Shown: positions 18,637 to 28,050 of the stretch, in pieces
Numbering within the stretch: the first letter of the stretch is position 1
Layout of the letters: every line of letters begins with the position of its first letter
The notes under the pieces: model-generated
What the model was told of the DNA's origin: nothing
Seen by the model: only the letters and a program-made list of their open reading frames with translations
Databases searched by the model: none
Assembly (NCBI RefSeq): GCF_020026915.1
Contig: NZ_JAINUY010000001.1
Coordinates: 868,001-932,000, forward strand
DNA length: 64,000 bases
Reading direction: 5' to 3'
Origin: Flavobacterium potami
GTDB lineage: Bacteria; Bacteroidota; Bacteroidia; Flavobacteriales; Flavobacteriaceae
Program-made: the position numbers and the translations under genes

Positions 18637-19884
18637 ATGTCTGAAACTAAGAAACCAATTTGTGTGATTATAGGAGCGAGCCATGGCGGCGTAAATTGTG
18701 CTACGGCTTTACGAAAAGAAGGCTGGGAAGGCGACATATTGCTTTTTGATGCCGATCCTGTGTTGCCATACCATCGCCCACCCTTGTCTAAGGCCTATTT
18801 GACAAGTGATGATGGTATTGATAAGAATGTTTTAAAATCAGCAGAAAGCTACCAAAAAGAAGACATCACCTTGAATTTGGGGGTAAAGGTGGTCGCAATA
18901 CATGCAAAAGAGCAAACCATTACTTTGGAAGACGGAACGCAACAGTCTTATGATCAATTGGTTTTGGCTACGGGAGCAAGACCAATTGTACCGCCAATTG
19001 AAGGATTAGCAACTGCTCAAAATGTATTTCCTTTGCGTACCGCTGCGCACGTTGCTTCTATCAAAAAGGGCATCAATGCGAGCGCTACCAAACGTGTTGT
19101 TGTGATTGGTGGAGGTTATATCGGACTAGAAACGGCTGCTTCCTTAAAAAAATTAGGTGCTCAGGTGGTGGTATTGGAACGTGAATCTCGAATTTTAGCA
19201 CGAGTGACTGCTCCAGAAATGTCTAGTTTTTTTCATGAGTTGCATCATCAAAATGGGGTAGAAGTGCTTACGGCTAAAAATGTAAGCGCAATTGAAAATA
19301 ATGACGCTTCAAACGTAGTGGTTTGTACCGATGGTTCTCGTTATCCAGCGGATATGATTATTGTGGGTGTAGGTATTTTGGTAAATAAAGAATTGGCAGA
19401 ACAAGCAGGAATCAAAATTGAAAATGGGATAATAGTCAATGAAAAGGCGCAAACCAGTGAGGCCAATATTTATGCAATTGGTGATTGTACGTATCATTTT
19501 AACCCGCATTACAACCGCTTTATCCGTTTAGAATCGGTTCAAAATGCCGTAGATCAGTCCAAAATCGCGGCTGCTGCAATATGTGGAGGTGCTTCGGTTT
19601 ACGACACCATTCCATGGTTTTGGTCGGATCAGTACGATCTCAAATTACAAATGGTTGGTCTGTCACAAGGCTATACCGAGGTCGTGGTTAGAAAAGAAGA
19701 TAAGCCCAATAGTTTTTCAGTTTGGTACTTTAATGAAGATACTTTATTGTCCGTAGATGCGGTTAATAATGCCAAGGCTTATGTATTAGGTACAAAAGCT
19801 ATTAAGCAGAAAATTAAAATTGATAAATGGAAATTATTTGATAGTACCTCTATTTTAAAGTTAGATACTATTGTAGCGGACTAG
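18637..19884 (+). CDS. FAD-dependent ferredoxin reductase
   Basis: This 415-residue flavoprotein has an N-terminal FAD-binding segment (I-I-G-A-S-H-G-G), a second Rossmann motif for NAD(P)H (V-I-G-G-G-Y-I-G-L-E near residue 152) and a Y-A-I-G-D-C motif near residue 281 that contacts FAD. This is the putidaredoxin reductase/rubredoxin reductase group. It transfers electrons from NAD(P)H to the adjacent ferredoxin. It closes the demethylation operon and is followed by a strong hairpin terminator. Confidence 0.92.
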   Translation: MSETKKPICVIIGASHGGVNCATALRKEGWEGDILLFDADPVLPYHRPPLSKAYLTSDDGIDKNVLKSAESYQKEDITLNLGVKVVAIHAKEQTITLEDGTQQSYDQLVLATGARPIVPPIEGLATAQNVFPLRTAAHVASIKKGINASATKRVVVIGGGYIGLETAASLKKLGAQVVVLERESRILARVTAPEMSSFFHELHHQNGVEVLTAKNVSAIENNDASNVVVCTDGSRYPADMIIVGVGILVNKELAEQAGIKIENGIIVNEKAQTSEANIYAIGDCTYHFNPHYNRFIRLESVQNAVDQSKIAAAAICGGASVYDTIPWFWSDQYDLKLQMVGLSQGYTEVVVRKEDKPNSFSVWYFNEDTLLSVDAVNNAKAYVLGTKAIKQKIKIDKWKLFDSTSILKLDTIVAD

Positions 19885-19936
19885 ATTGGAACTAAAAAAG
19901 CGAATATTCAAAAAAATAAAACGAGTTATAAAGTAG

Positions 19937-19979
19937 AAAAGAGACTGTGAATAAAATAATTTTATCACAATCTCTTTTT
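19937..19979. terminator. Bidirectional intrinsic terminator
   Basis: AGAGACTGTGA and TCACAATCTCT form a long stem with internal AT pairs (TAAAAT/ATTTTA), flanked by an A-run on the left and a T-run on the right. It lies between the convergent ends of the ferredoxin reductase (+) and the KDPG aldolase (-), so it can terminate both transcripts. Confidence 0.8.
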
Positions 19980-19993
19980 ATATTTAGATATAA

Positions 19994-20659
19994 TTATTTT
20001 AACTTCGAAATAATTTCAATAACTTCTTTAACTTTTTCAGTTAATCCCTTAAAATCTTTATTTGCCACAATCTCTTTAGTTATTAATTGGGATCCCATTC
20101 CTACACAAGTTACTCCAGCGTTAAACCATGAAGTCAGATTTTCAGCTGTTGGATGTACTCCTCCAGTTGGCATAATAGATGTCCAAGGTTGTGGACCTTT
20201 AATTCCTTTTATAAATTCAGGTCCATAAATATCGCCCGGAAAAAGTTTAACGATTTCGCAACCTAATTCTTCTGCTTTTGTTATTTCTGTAAGTGTTCCG
20301 CACCCAGGAGACCATAAAACTTTGCGTCGGTTACAAACTATTACAATATCCTCACGTAATACTGGAGTTACAATAAAATTTGCGCCAAGTTGCATGTATA
20401 ACGAGGCAGCTGCAGCATCGGTTACGGAGCCAACCCCCATTATCATTCCAGGTAATTCTTTAATTGCATACTTGGTAAGTTCGCCAAAAATTTCGTGCGC
20501 AAAATCGCCACGAGCTGTAAATTCCAGCAAACGTGCACCACCATCATAACACGCTTTTAAAATATTCTTACTTAATTCGATATCATTACTGAAAAATAGT
20601 GGAATCATTCCAGTATTTTTCATCGCTTGAGCTACTTCAATTCGGGTATATTGTGCCAT
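19994..20659 (-). CDS. 2-dehydro-3-deoxy-phosphogluconate (KDPG) aldolase
   Basis: This 221-residue class I aldolase carries the Schiff-base Lys in the C-E-I-V-K-L-F-P segment and a phosphate-binding P-T-G-G-V motif. It cleaves KDPG to pyruvate and glyceraldehyde-3-phosphate. The start at 20659 is preferred because it lies 7 bp after the kinase stop, whereas the upstream in-frame Met at 20701 would overlap the kinase by 35 bases. It is the last step for KDG produced from anhydrogalactose and is co-transcribed with the kinase. It could also act on the galactose analogue. Confidence 0.9.
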   Translation of the reverse strand: MAQYTRIEVAQAMKNTGMIPLFFSNDIELSKNILKACYDGGARLLEFTARGDFAHEIFGELTKYAIKELPGMIMGVGSVTDAAAASLYMQLGANFIVTPVLREDIVIVCNRRKVLWSPGCGTLTEITKAEELGCEIVKLFPGDIYGPEFIKGIKGPQPWTSIMPTGGVHPTAENLTSWFNAGVTCVGMGSQLITKEIVANKDFKGLTEKVKEVIEIISKLK

Positions 20660-20666
20660 ATTTATA

Positions 20667-21689
20667 TTATCTTGATACTTTTCCTGTAAAATCACCTCCA
20701 ATTAATTTTTCAACTTCTTCAAGTGTTACTAAGTTATAGTCGCCTGCAATAGTATGTTTCAGACAGCAGGCTGCTACAGCAAAATTAAGGGCTCTTTGTT
20801 TGTTTAGTGGTTCTTCATTTAATCCATAAATTAAGCCTCCCATAAAAGCATCACCACTTCCAACACGATCTACAACCGGAGTTACATCTTGAACGTCTGC
20901 ATCATAAATTGTATTTCCATCGTATAAAATTCCTCCTATACGTTGATGAGAAGCACTTACAGAATAGCGCAATGTGGTTGCCATAAATTTTAACGACGGA
21001 ATTAGTTTAAAAATGGTATCATACAGCACGGGCAGTGATTCCTGATTTTGATAATCCGGATTCATTTGTGGTAGGCCCAGCATGAAATTTGCAGTGTCTA
21101 GATCTCCTAAAATTACGTTGCAATATTGCAGAATTTTAGGCATAACTTCTTTTGGATGTTTACCATATTTCCAAAGTTTTGATCTGTAGTTTAAATCACA
21201 AGAAATTGTTAAGCCCATATCTTTTGCAATTTCCAAAGCCTCAACACAAGCCTCAGCGGCACTTTCAGATAGGGAAGGAGTAATGCCACTCCAGTGAAAC
21301 CAAGTGGCATCTTTTAGAATTTCTTTCCAGTCAATCATTCCTTTTTTTAAAGTTGACATTCCACTATTTTCGCGATCGTAAACAATATTACTGGCTCTTG
21401 TACTAGTTCCTGTTTCTAGAAAATAAATCCCAATTCGATCACCATCCAAGAGCACATTCTGACAGCCGACATTAAGTTTTCTCATCTCTTTTAGTGCACA
21501 ATTACCTAATTCATTATTTGGTAATCGTGTAATATATTCTGTATTCAGACCATAATTTGCCAGAGATACAGAAACATTAAATTCTCCACCGCCATAAGTA
21601 GCTTTATACGATTCTGCTTGTGAGAACCTTAAATGTCTTTCCGTTGAAAGACGCAGTAAAATTTCACCGAAAGTGACTATTTTTGTCAT
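20667..21689 (-). CDS. 2-keto-3-deoxygluconate (KDG) kinase, PfkB/ribokinase family
   Basis: This 340-residue sugar kinase has an N-terminal G-G-x-x-x-N-V segment and the C-terminal anion-hole/catalytic motif D-R-V-G-S-G-D-A-F near residue 270, typical of PfkB-family kinases. It sits directly before KDPG aldolase, which argues for phosphorylation of KDG to KDPG with ATP. In the agar pathway KDG arises from 2-keto-3-deoxygalactonate through oxidation and reduction by the enzymes at 1-1200. It is cytoplasmic and in a leftward operon with the GH16 genes. Confidence 0.9.
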   Translation of the reverse strand: MTKIVTFGEILLRLSTERHLRFSQAESYKATYGGGEFNVSVSLANYGLNTEYITRLPNNELGNCALKEMRKLNVGCQNVLLDGDRIGIYFLETGTSTRASNIVYDRENSGMSTLKKGMIDWKEILKDATWFHWSGITPSLSESAAEACVEALEIAKDMGLTISCDLNYRSKLWKYGKHPKEVMPKILQYCNVILGDLDTANFMLGLPQMNPDYQNQESLPVLYDTIFKLIPSLKFMATTLRYSVSASHQRIGGILYDGNTIYDADVQDVTPVVDRVGSGDAFMGGLIYGLNEEPLNKQRALNFAVAACCLKHTIAGDYNLVTLEEVEKLIGGDFTGKVSR

Positions 21690-21706
21690 TTTAATTTATA
21701 GTTTAA

Positions 21707-22966
21707 TTATTTGCTTTTTAAATTAATAATCAATGTACTAGAATCAATATCAACAGGATCTTTAGTGTTCAATGGTCGAATTATAGCCAATAATGAATAT
21801 CCAGATTTTGGTTCAAGTTTTTTATCTATTCTCATATCGTATTCTAAATTAGCATAACCAGTGTAGGCAATGAATTTAGTTTCTTTAATTAGTTTTCCTT
21901 CAGGATCGGATAGTTTTAGTAGTATTTCACGATCTTCAATGGCCTTATATTGTATTGGGATTTTTAAAATTGTTTTAGAAACTAAGTTTATAATAGCCAC
22001 GTGAAAAAGAATTTGTTCATTAAAAAGAGGGATAACCGGTTCGTTGTTAGAAGACGGAATTGGCATATTAGCCTCTACCAATTTATAAGCGCGTACCCAA
22101 TCATAATAAACGGTATTTTTTGTTGGATCTGCTAATTCAGCATCATTTGGCAACTCAATCCAAGGAAAAGGGTAGGTTTCTGATACCAGACGCATGTGCA
22201 TTGGTCTGTCAAACGGTTTTTTGTTTATTTCGGAATAAAATTTTTGATGTTTTGGTTCACCATTATTGTAGTAATAACTTGCTGTTTGTTCATCGCGCCA
22301 CCATCCACCATACACATTAAAATTTTCAGAAGATAATTCCGCATTTTGAAAAACAACTTGAGGAGCGCGGTAATCATGAACCTCTCCATTGCAGTCTGTG
22401 TACCAATAATGAGAGTTAGAATGCATTCCATTGGCAAAATAACTGCCTTCAAAAGGTCCATTTCTGCCAATAGATTCATGAATATCCCATTCTAAACTGT
22501 ATTTGTCACACTCTTTTAGACTTTTCGTTTTTCCATTGGTAGAAAACCAAAAAGTAGCCGACATAGTGGTAGCCGCAGCCTTAATTCGGGATTCATAGTA
22601 CCCAAATAACACTGTTTTTTTGGAGACAACCGCTCCGCCTGCGATAGTAAATTTTTCTTCCCCGTTGGCGTTTTTGATAAGGGTGTCTTTTTTCATTTTT
22701 TCCCCTTTAATTTGTAAAAAACCATCTTTTACGGAAACCTGAGAAGCCAGAAACAAGCCAGGAACTCTGCCTTTCCATTGCGGATGGTAATCAAACCATT
22801 TGGTTGTATCAATTTGCGTTCCGTTAAACTCATCTGAAAGCTCGGGATTTAGAACCCATCTTTTCCCCAAGGGCGGTTCTGGAGGACCAGATGTTATCGT
22901 TTGAGATTGAACCCAATGTAAATTAGCAAACGCCAATAGTATCATTATTCTTTTTATAGACATCAT
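21707..22966 (-). CDS. Glycoside hydrolase family 16 (beta-agarase/porphyranase-like)
   Basis: This 419-residue exported protein has a signal peptide ending near residue 22. Its GH16 jelly roll carries the catalytic E-x-D-x-x-E motif at Glu159-Asp161-Glu164. The catalytic domain ends around residue 295 and a beta-rich C-terminal domain of unknown type (about 310-419) follows. No type IX sorting tail is present, so it may stay in the periplasm or be surface-anchored in another way. Family and locus point to endo-cleavage of agarose or porphyran; the exact linkage preference cannot be read by eye. Its start may be 22966 or 22963 (two adjacent Met codons). Confidence 0.88.
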   Translation of the reverse strand: MMSIKRIMILLAFANLHWVQSQTITSGPPEPPLGKRWVLNPELSDEFNGTQIDTTKWFDYHPQWKGRVPGLFLASQVSVKDGFLQIKGEKMKKDTLIKNANGEEKFTIAGGAVVSKKTVLFGYYESRIKAAATTMSATFWFSTNGKTKSLKECDKYSLEWDIHESIGRNGPFEGSYFANGMHSNSHYWYTDCNGEVHDYRAPQVVFQNAELSSENFNVYGGWWRDEQTASYYYNNGEPKHQKFYSEINKKPFDRPMHMRLVSETYPFPWIELPNDAELADPTKNTVYYDWVRAYKLVEANMPIPSSNNEPVIPLFNEQILFHVAIINLVSKTILKIPIQYKAIEDREILLKLSDPEGKLIKETKFIAYTGYANLEYDMRIDKKLEPKSGYSLLAIIRPLNTKDPVDIDSSTLIINLKSK

Positions 22967-23013
22967 TTATATTTTTAGGATAATTGTGTTTTTTAATCTA
23001 GTTGTTAAATGAT

Positions 23014-25215
23014 TCACGGAGTAGTATAAACTTGGTTTACCTTTAAATTTTTTGCAGTATAAGTCTCGCCATTTCTCCATCGAACGGTGATGCTTTTAAT
23101 TGTTTCGTCATCACCTAGACCAAAATGTACGGTATTCAATAAACTTTGCGAAAATACTTCTCCTGATGATCCTACTCTTTTGGTATAGCTTTTAGAGGGT
23201 GTAGTGACCGTTACAGTAGCAGACATCGGATCAATATGATGCAAATCGGAATAATTTACGCGAACTAGCACATAGTTTTTATTCTGGATCAAACTATTGT
23301 CATACAGATACCATTTTCCATAATTATCGCTTCCGTTTAGTAAATCGATATTTCCGTCAAGGTTAAAATCAAAAGCTTGCCCCATATCCCCATGTCCAGG
23401 ATCATTAGGGTCATGAGCATTATGAAGCGTTGTAGTTTCAAATTGCCCCTTTCCGTTATTTAGCAAAAGCCAATCACTCACGCTCGATTTCAAAAAGCCA
23501 AACCTATATACGAACAAATCAATATGACTGTCATTATTAAAATCGGCTGCAACCACCCCTTGATTATTTCCTCCCAAAGGTACATTCCACTTGGTGGTAA
23601 CATCGGTAAAATGATTATTGTCGTTTCTAAATAATACATCCTGAACATTTCTGTTTTGCGGTGTCCATTCTGGATGTACAGATTGAACTCCATCAATAGA
23701 TATTCTAATTTCCCAATAGATATTGCCGTTTCTAACAGATTCCAATCGCCATTTGTTGTTGCCTAAATAACCAAGATACCAACCATTTTCTTTTCTTTCA
23801 TTCGGCCATCCTTTGGCCATTTCTGGGGTTACTTTTATGGTGTCCTTTTCCTGAACGTCCAGGATCTCTTTTTTGGAAGCGCCTAAGTGCAAAGGAAATC
23901 CATCATTATACATACGATACCATAAAAATATACCCGATAAGGTAATGTGACCCGGAGCCTCAAAGTCGATGCTGGTAATGCCTTTGTTGCCTTCGTCTCG
24001 CATATCCATACGTTTGGTAATAGGGTTGTAATCCAAAGATTTATTGGCTATTTCGTAGCTAGGTTTTCCTCTACTTAAATAAATATCCATGTCTCCATCA
24101 TTGTCAATATCTATTTCGCATGCCCCGGTAATCAAATCTGTTTTTTGAAGATTTTCGGGTACCCATTGCTTGGTAACATCAGTAAAGGTTAAATCGCCAT
24201 TGCCAACCCAAACCGATATAGGCGAAAACAGAATTAAGTCGTCTTTTTGATCTCCATTAATATCCGTCACTAAAACGCGTTCGGCATTGGCACCTTCAAT
24301 TGCTTTACTATGTGCAATCTTGAAATGACCATTTCCTATGTTTGTGTATATAATTTGTTGACTTCCGGAACTACTATTAATTCCTTCGGCATTGATAAGT
24401 AATAAATCCAAATCGCCATCCAAATCCATATCGATCCATCGAACTGCTCTACCGCGTGAGCCGTGTGTAATTCCGGCTTCGATCGAAACTTCTGTAAATT
24501 TTCCATTGTCATTGCGTAGTAAATGAGGCGGTTGTGGGTCAGTTCCATTACCACCGCCTTGTGCAATAATAATATCCACATCGCCATCATTGTCATAGTC
24601 GCCGACTGCAGAACCGTGTATGTCCCATTGCTTGAGTATTTCGGAATGTTCTTGAACTTTGTTGTTTCCGAGATTCCAAAAAAGTTTGGCAGGCACTTTG
24701 TCGTGGTTGTTTAAAACAAAATCATACAAACCATCATTATTCAAATCACCCACCGATGGACCGCCGTATTTCCAAGTATATTCTGTCTTTAATCCAGATT
24801 CATCCGAAATGTCTTTAAATTGCGGGATAGCTGGAATGTCTGTAGCGTTAAATTTTATATCCAAAAGGGTGATCTCACCACCTTGTTTGAGTATTTTAAT
24901 TTTCTTTTCTCCCTCTGTTTTAAAATCGACTAATGCGTTTACAGTAACAATACCAGCGTTCGGAATATCAATATTGTCTACCAAAATTTGGCTATCACAA
25001 ACTAAGGATAAGTTAGAATAGTTATTTTTGGAATCTACTTTCAGGTGGACTATCCGTTCCGTTTTTCCTTCTACTGTATATTGGATTTCTACCGGTTCGT
25101 TATGAACAGCTATAGGAGTTTTTAATGTTTGATTAGTGGTACTCGAGCAGCTATTTAATAAAAGTGAAAGAGTTAGGGTCAGGAGTGTTTGGTGGGTTAG
25201 ATTGATGAATTTCAT
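23014..25215 (-). CDS. FG-GAP/VCBS-repeat lipoprotein with C-terminal ASPIC/UnbV (CRTAC1-like) domain
   Basis: This 733-residue protein has a lipoprotein signal (lipobox L-N-S-C near residue 23). A beta-sandwich segment follows, then a long series of FG-GAP repeats visible as recurrent calcium-binding D-x-N/D-x-D-G-D-x-D units in a beta-propeller, and finally an ASPIC/UnbV-like domain (about 640-733). The start at 25215 is chosen because it begins one base after the stop of the upstream GH16 gene; a longer frame to 25275 would overlap it. It is probably a surface-exposed binding protein. Some propeller lipoproteins in such loci hold or present polysaccharide, but no function is established here. 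Confidence 0.8.
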   Translation of the reverse strand: MKFINLTHQTLLTLTLSLLLNSCSSTTNQTLKTPIAVHNEPVEIQYTVEGKTERIVHLKVDSKNNYSNLSLVCDSQILVDNIDIPNAGIVTVNALVDFKTEGEKKIKILKQGGEITLLDIKFNATDIPAIPQFKDISDESGLKTEYTWKYGGPSVGDLNNDGLYDFVLNNHDKVPAKLFWNLGNNKVQEHSEILKQWDIHGSAVGDYDNDGDVDIIIAQGGGNGTDPQPPHLLRNDNGKFTEVSIEAGITHGSRGRAVRWIDMDLDGDLDLLLINAEGINSSSGSQQIIYTNIGNGHFKIAHSKAIEGANAERVLVTDINGDQKDDLILFSPISVWVGNGDLTFTDVTKQWVPENLQKTDLITGACEIDIDNDGDMDIYLSRGKPSYEIANKSLDYNPITKRMDMRDEGNKGITSIDFEAPGHITLSGIFLWYRMYNDGFPLHLGASKKEILDVQEKDTIKVTPEMAKGWPNERKENGWYLGYLGNNKWRLESVRNGNIYWEIRISIDGVQSVHPEWTPQNRNVQDVLFRNDNNHFTDVTTKWNVPLGGNNQGVVAADFNNDSHIDLFVYRFGFLKSSVSDWLLLNNGKGQFETTTLHNAHDPNDPGHGDMGQAFDFNLDGNIDLLNGSDNYGKWYLYDNSLIQNKNYVLVRVNYSDLHHIDPMSATVTVTTPSKSYTKRVGSSGEVFSQSLLNTVHFGLGDDETIKSITVRWRNGETYTAKNLKVNQVYTTP

Positions 25216-25216
25216 T

Positions 25217-26467
25217 TTATTCTTTAATAATTTTTTGAGTAACAGAAGTGCCATCTTCCCAATTGATTTGTGCAAAATACATTCCAGCGCTTAAGTTTTT
25301 GGTAGCAATAGTAGCATTGGTATTATTGATTTTTTCAACCAACAATTTAGTTCCGCTCAAACTGTAAATTTGAACAGTGCTTATGTTTTTTTCTGATTTT
25401 ACTTGAATAGAATCTTTAAAAGGATTTGGAAATAGCATCAATTTTTTTTCTTCAATCTTGGCATCTTGTTTCCCTAAATTTGGATCGGTCACAGGTTTGT
25501 AAATTCGAATCCAATCGATATTGAAATTATGATTGTCAAAATTTGTAATTTCTTCATCAGTAGGAGTACGTCCTTTACAGGCATTCCAGTTTTGATCTTC
25601 CATATTAATAATGATATCCATTTCTTTTACCAGTCCCGTGCGTGTAGCGGCAGTTCTTGGAGTAGCTGTTGAGGTATAGTTTAATGGGTCTATTCCGTCT
25701 TTGCCGTTCACAGTATCTAGATTGTCCATTACCTTGACTAATTGACCATCCAAGTAGTATTCTAACCGAGTTGGACTAGCCCAGTACACACCAAGACGAA
25801 TCCATTTGTCTGTCCAATAGGTTTTTGTAGCTCCCGTGTACCATGTGCTGGCATCGGTAGGCTGATAATCCAAAAACGGACTTCTAATAAATACATGGTG
25901 ACTTAAATGCAAACGTTGTGCTAGCCAATCATTTCTAGTTGCTTTTCCGCCGTATGCTTCCAGGATATCGATTTCTTGGGTGTCATCTGGACTAAGCATC
26001 CAAATATCAGAAGCCATAACTGCATTTGCGATTTTAAAACGCGCTTCTACATATACAGGGTACTTTACCCTTGTTTTCGATGTAATGCAGCCCGCTCTTG
26101 TAGCCGCCATAGTCCAGCTTTCGGCAATATTATCTCCATCACAATCTACAGTAAAAGTCTTAGTTTCATTTGCCTGTCTAGTTGCAAAAACATGCAGATT
26201 TCCTCCGCTAACGGTAGTATTCTCATACCTCCATTTTGTAGGCCCTGGACCATCCCAAGTGTTGTGATAAAAGTTAGTCCACTTTCCGCCAATCGTTGCT
26301 TGATTAGTGGACGCTTCATAGGTGTAATTAAAATCATCAGACTGTGGCTGAATTTTCCAAATTTTTCCTGTTCCAGCATTTGCAGGAACGGGAATGCCAT
26401 TCCAATCTTGACTGTATAAAAACGGAGACATACATAAAGTAAGCAGTACAATTAATTTTAGTTTCAT
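25217..26467 (-). CDS. Secreted GH16 enzyme with type IX secretion sorting domain (beta-agarase/porphyranase-like)
   Basis: This 416-residue protein has a signal peptide (cleavage near residue 19) and a GH16 catalytic domain (about 25-315) with the E-I-D-I-L-E nucleophile/acid-base motif at Glu165-Asp167-Glu170. A ~75-residue C-terminal type A sorting domain begins at L-F-P-N-P-F and ends in Q-K-I-I-K-E. The tail indicates export through the Bacteroidota type IX secretion system, so this is the extracellular endo-enzyme that starts polymer attack. It is the first gene of the leftward operon. Confidence 0.9.
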   Translation of the reverse strand: MKLKLIVLLTLCMSPFLYSQDWNGIPVPANAGTGKIWKIQPQSDDFNYTYEASTNQATIGGKWTNFYHNTWDGPGPTKWRYENTTVSGGNLHVFATRQANETKTFTVDCDGDNIAESWTMAATRAGCITSKTRVKYPVYVEARFKIANAVMASDIWMLSPDDTQEIDILEAYGGKATRNDWLAQRLHLSHHVFIRSPFLDYQPTDASTWYTGATKTYWTDKWIRLGVYWASPTRLEYYLDGQLVKVMDNLDTVNGKDGIDPLNYTSTATPRTAATRTGLVKEMDIIINMEDQNWNACKGRTPTDEEITNFDNHNFNIDWIRIYKPVTDPNLGKQDAKIEEKKLMLFPNPFKDSIQVKSEKNISTVQIYSLSGTKLLVEKINNTNATIATKNLSAGMYFAQINWEDGTSVTQKIIKE

Positions 26468-26934
26468 TATTCTTTGTTTAAATAATTATAATCTTTTTTT
26501 GGTCCCGCAATTTACTTTTTCAAAGTGTAGGTCAATGTTTAGGGGACTAGATATAAACTGAACAATAGGAATAATTTGTACAAAATGAATTAAAGGTTTT
26601 CAGTGTAAAACTGGATTGCTACTGGTTACCTTGCCATAGAGGAATTTTATATCTTTAGAGTTAGTAGCTTATAATAAGTCTTTATTTAAAATCAATAGTA
26701 TTCTAAACACCTATACTTTTAATGTAATATAATAAGATTAAAAAAATTAGTTGTCGCAATAGTGATGAAGTACTGAAGATTTGACGGTATAGGCAAGTTG
26801 TTGTTTTTATGAAAGAAATAATTGCAGAAATAATGTTAAAAACAATTGGATCAAGAATAGCTCCAGCTTCTTCATGCAAAATATTTAATAGCTAATAATT
26901 TATCACATTGCTAAAATTTATAAAATGACTTTCG
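26468..26934. other. 467-bp intergenic region upstream of the GH16 operon
   Basis: No gene is visible. The stretch is AT-rich and lies between the start of the leftward GH16 operon and the stop of the LacI gene, so it should carry the operon promoter. I did not find a clear TAnnTTTG box or a copy of the LacI-type palindrome here. Confidence 0.5.
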
Positions 26935-27960
26935 TCACTTCAATGAAGTGATTTTTAGAGAAGAAGCACGTATATTTAATTGCCCATTTAAGGTAATGCT
27001 TTTAGGCTGGAAACCTTTCTTTGTTTCAATTTGTTCAATAAGTATTTTAGCAGCTTCTTCACCAATTTCCCTTGCAGGTTGCGAAACAGAAGTCAGTGGA
27101 GGCTCAATTATAGTTGCCATTTGTGAATCGGTAAAACCAACAAAAGCAATGTCATTTGGTATAGAAAATCCATTTTTCTTAAAAACTTGCATGGCTCCAA
27201 TAGTTACCGGATCATTTGCTCCAAAGATAGCGTCAGGAATATTTCCTGAGTCTATTATATTTTGCGCCGCTTTTTGACCATCGGCTAATGTGAATCCCGT
27301 AGCTACAATTTGATTTTTATTATAGCTCAATTGGTATTTTTGGTGAGCGTCTAAAAACCCTCTTAGACGCTCATTTGTCAATGAAACGCCATCCCTACCT
27401 TTGAGATGTACAATATTCTTGCAACCTTGATTAATCAAATGCTCGGTGGCAAAAAAGGCCCATTTGTAATCGTTAAAAACAACTTTAGAACAATTGAGTT
27501 GATTGTTTACCCTATTGAAAAGCACGATTGGAAAGCCCGACGCAATTAAATTTTGATAATAATCGGTATTATTGCTTTCACTTGATAATGAAACAATCAA
27601 GCCATCAACCATGCTATCTTCTAAGGTTTTGATATTTTTTAATTCAGTTTCAAAACATTCGCTAGACTGAGCAATTAGCACTTGATATCCATTTTCAAAC
27701 AAAATTTCTTGAACCCCTATGATGACCTCAGGAAAAAATGCATTGATAAACTCAGGTACAATAATACCAATAGTAAAAGAACGCTGTTGCATTAACTTTT
27801 TAGCAATAGGATTAGGACGATATCCTAATGCTTTGGCCGTTTTTAAAACCAATGCTTTGGTTTCAGGATTGATATCAGCCTTGTCGTTGAAGGCTCTTGA
27901 AACCGTAGAAACTGAAGTGTTCAATTGTTTAGCAATGTCTTTGATGGTAATATATTTCAT
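26935..27960 (-). CDS. LacI-family transcriptional regulator
   Basis: This 341-residue regulator has an N-terminal helix-turn-helix and hinge (I-T-I-K-D-I-A, then V-S-T-V-S-R-A-F) and a periplasmic-binding-protein-like effector domain ending at the stop. The start at 27960 is chosen because the helix-turn-helix begins right after this Met; a longer frame reaches 28026 but adds only a hydrophobic tail unlike the family. It probably represses the agar/porphyran genes until an oligosaccharide or sugar acid binds. A palindrome at 28031-28050 lies about 70 bp before its start and is a candidate autoregulatory operator. Confidence 0.92.
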   Translation of the reverse strand: MKYITIKDIAKQLNTSVSTVSRAFNDKADINPETKALVLKTAKALGYRPNPIAKKLMQQRSFTIGIIVPEFINAFFPEVIIGVQEILFENGYQVLIAQSSECFETELKNIKTLEDSMVDGLIVSLSSESNNTDYYQNLIASGFPIVLFNRVNNQLNCSKVVFNDYKWAFFATEHLINQGCKNIVHLKGRDGVSLTNERLRGFLDAHQKYQLSYNKNQIVATGFTLADGQKAAQNIIDSGNIPDAIFGANDPVTIGAMQVFKKNGFSIPNDIAFVGFTDSQMATIIEPPLTSVSQPAREIGEEAAKILIEQIETKKGFQPKSITLNGQLNIRASSLKITSLK

Positions 27961-28030
27961 GCGAATTAAACAACTTGAAAAGATTAGTTTACAAATGAAA
28001 ATGATTAATAGGTTATAAAAGTACAATAAT

Positions 28031-28050
28031 TTTCGGTAACGTTCTCGAAA
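28031..28050. promoter_or_regulatory. LacI-type palindromic operator candidate
   Basis: TTTCG-GT-AACGTT-CT-CGAAA is an inverted repeat centred on a CG step, the usual form of LacI-family operators, with only two mismatched position pairs. It lies ~71 bp upstream of the LacI start, which fits autoregulation. No second clear copy was found near the GH16 operon by eye. Confidence 0.5.
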
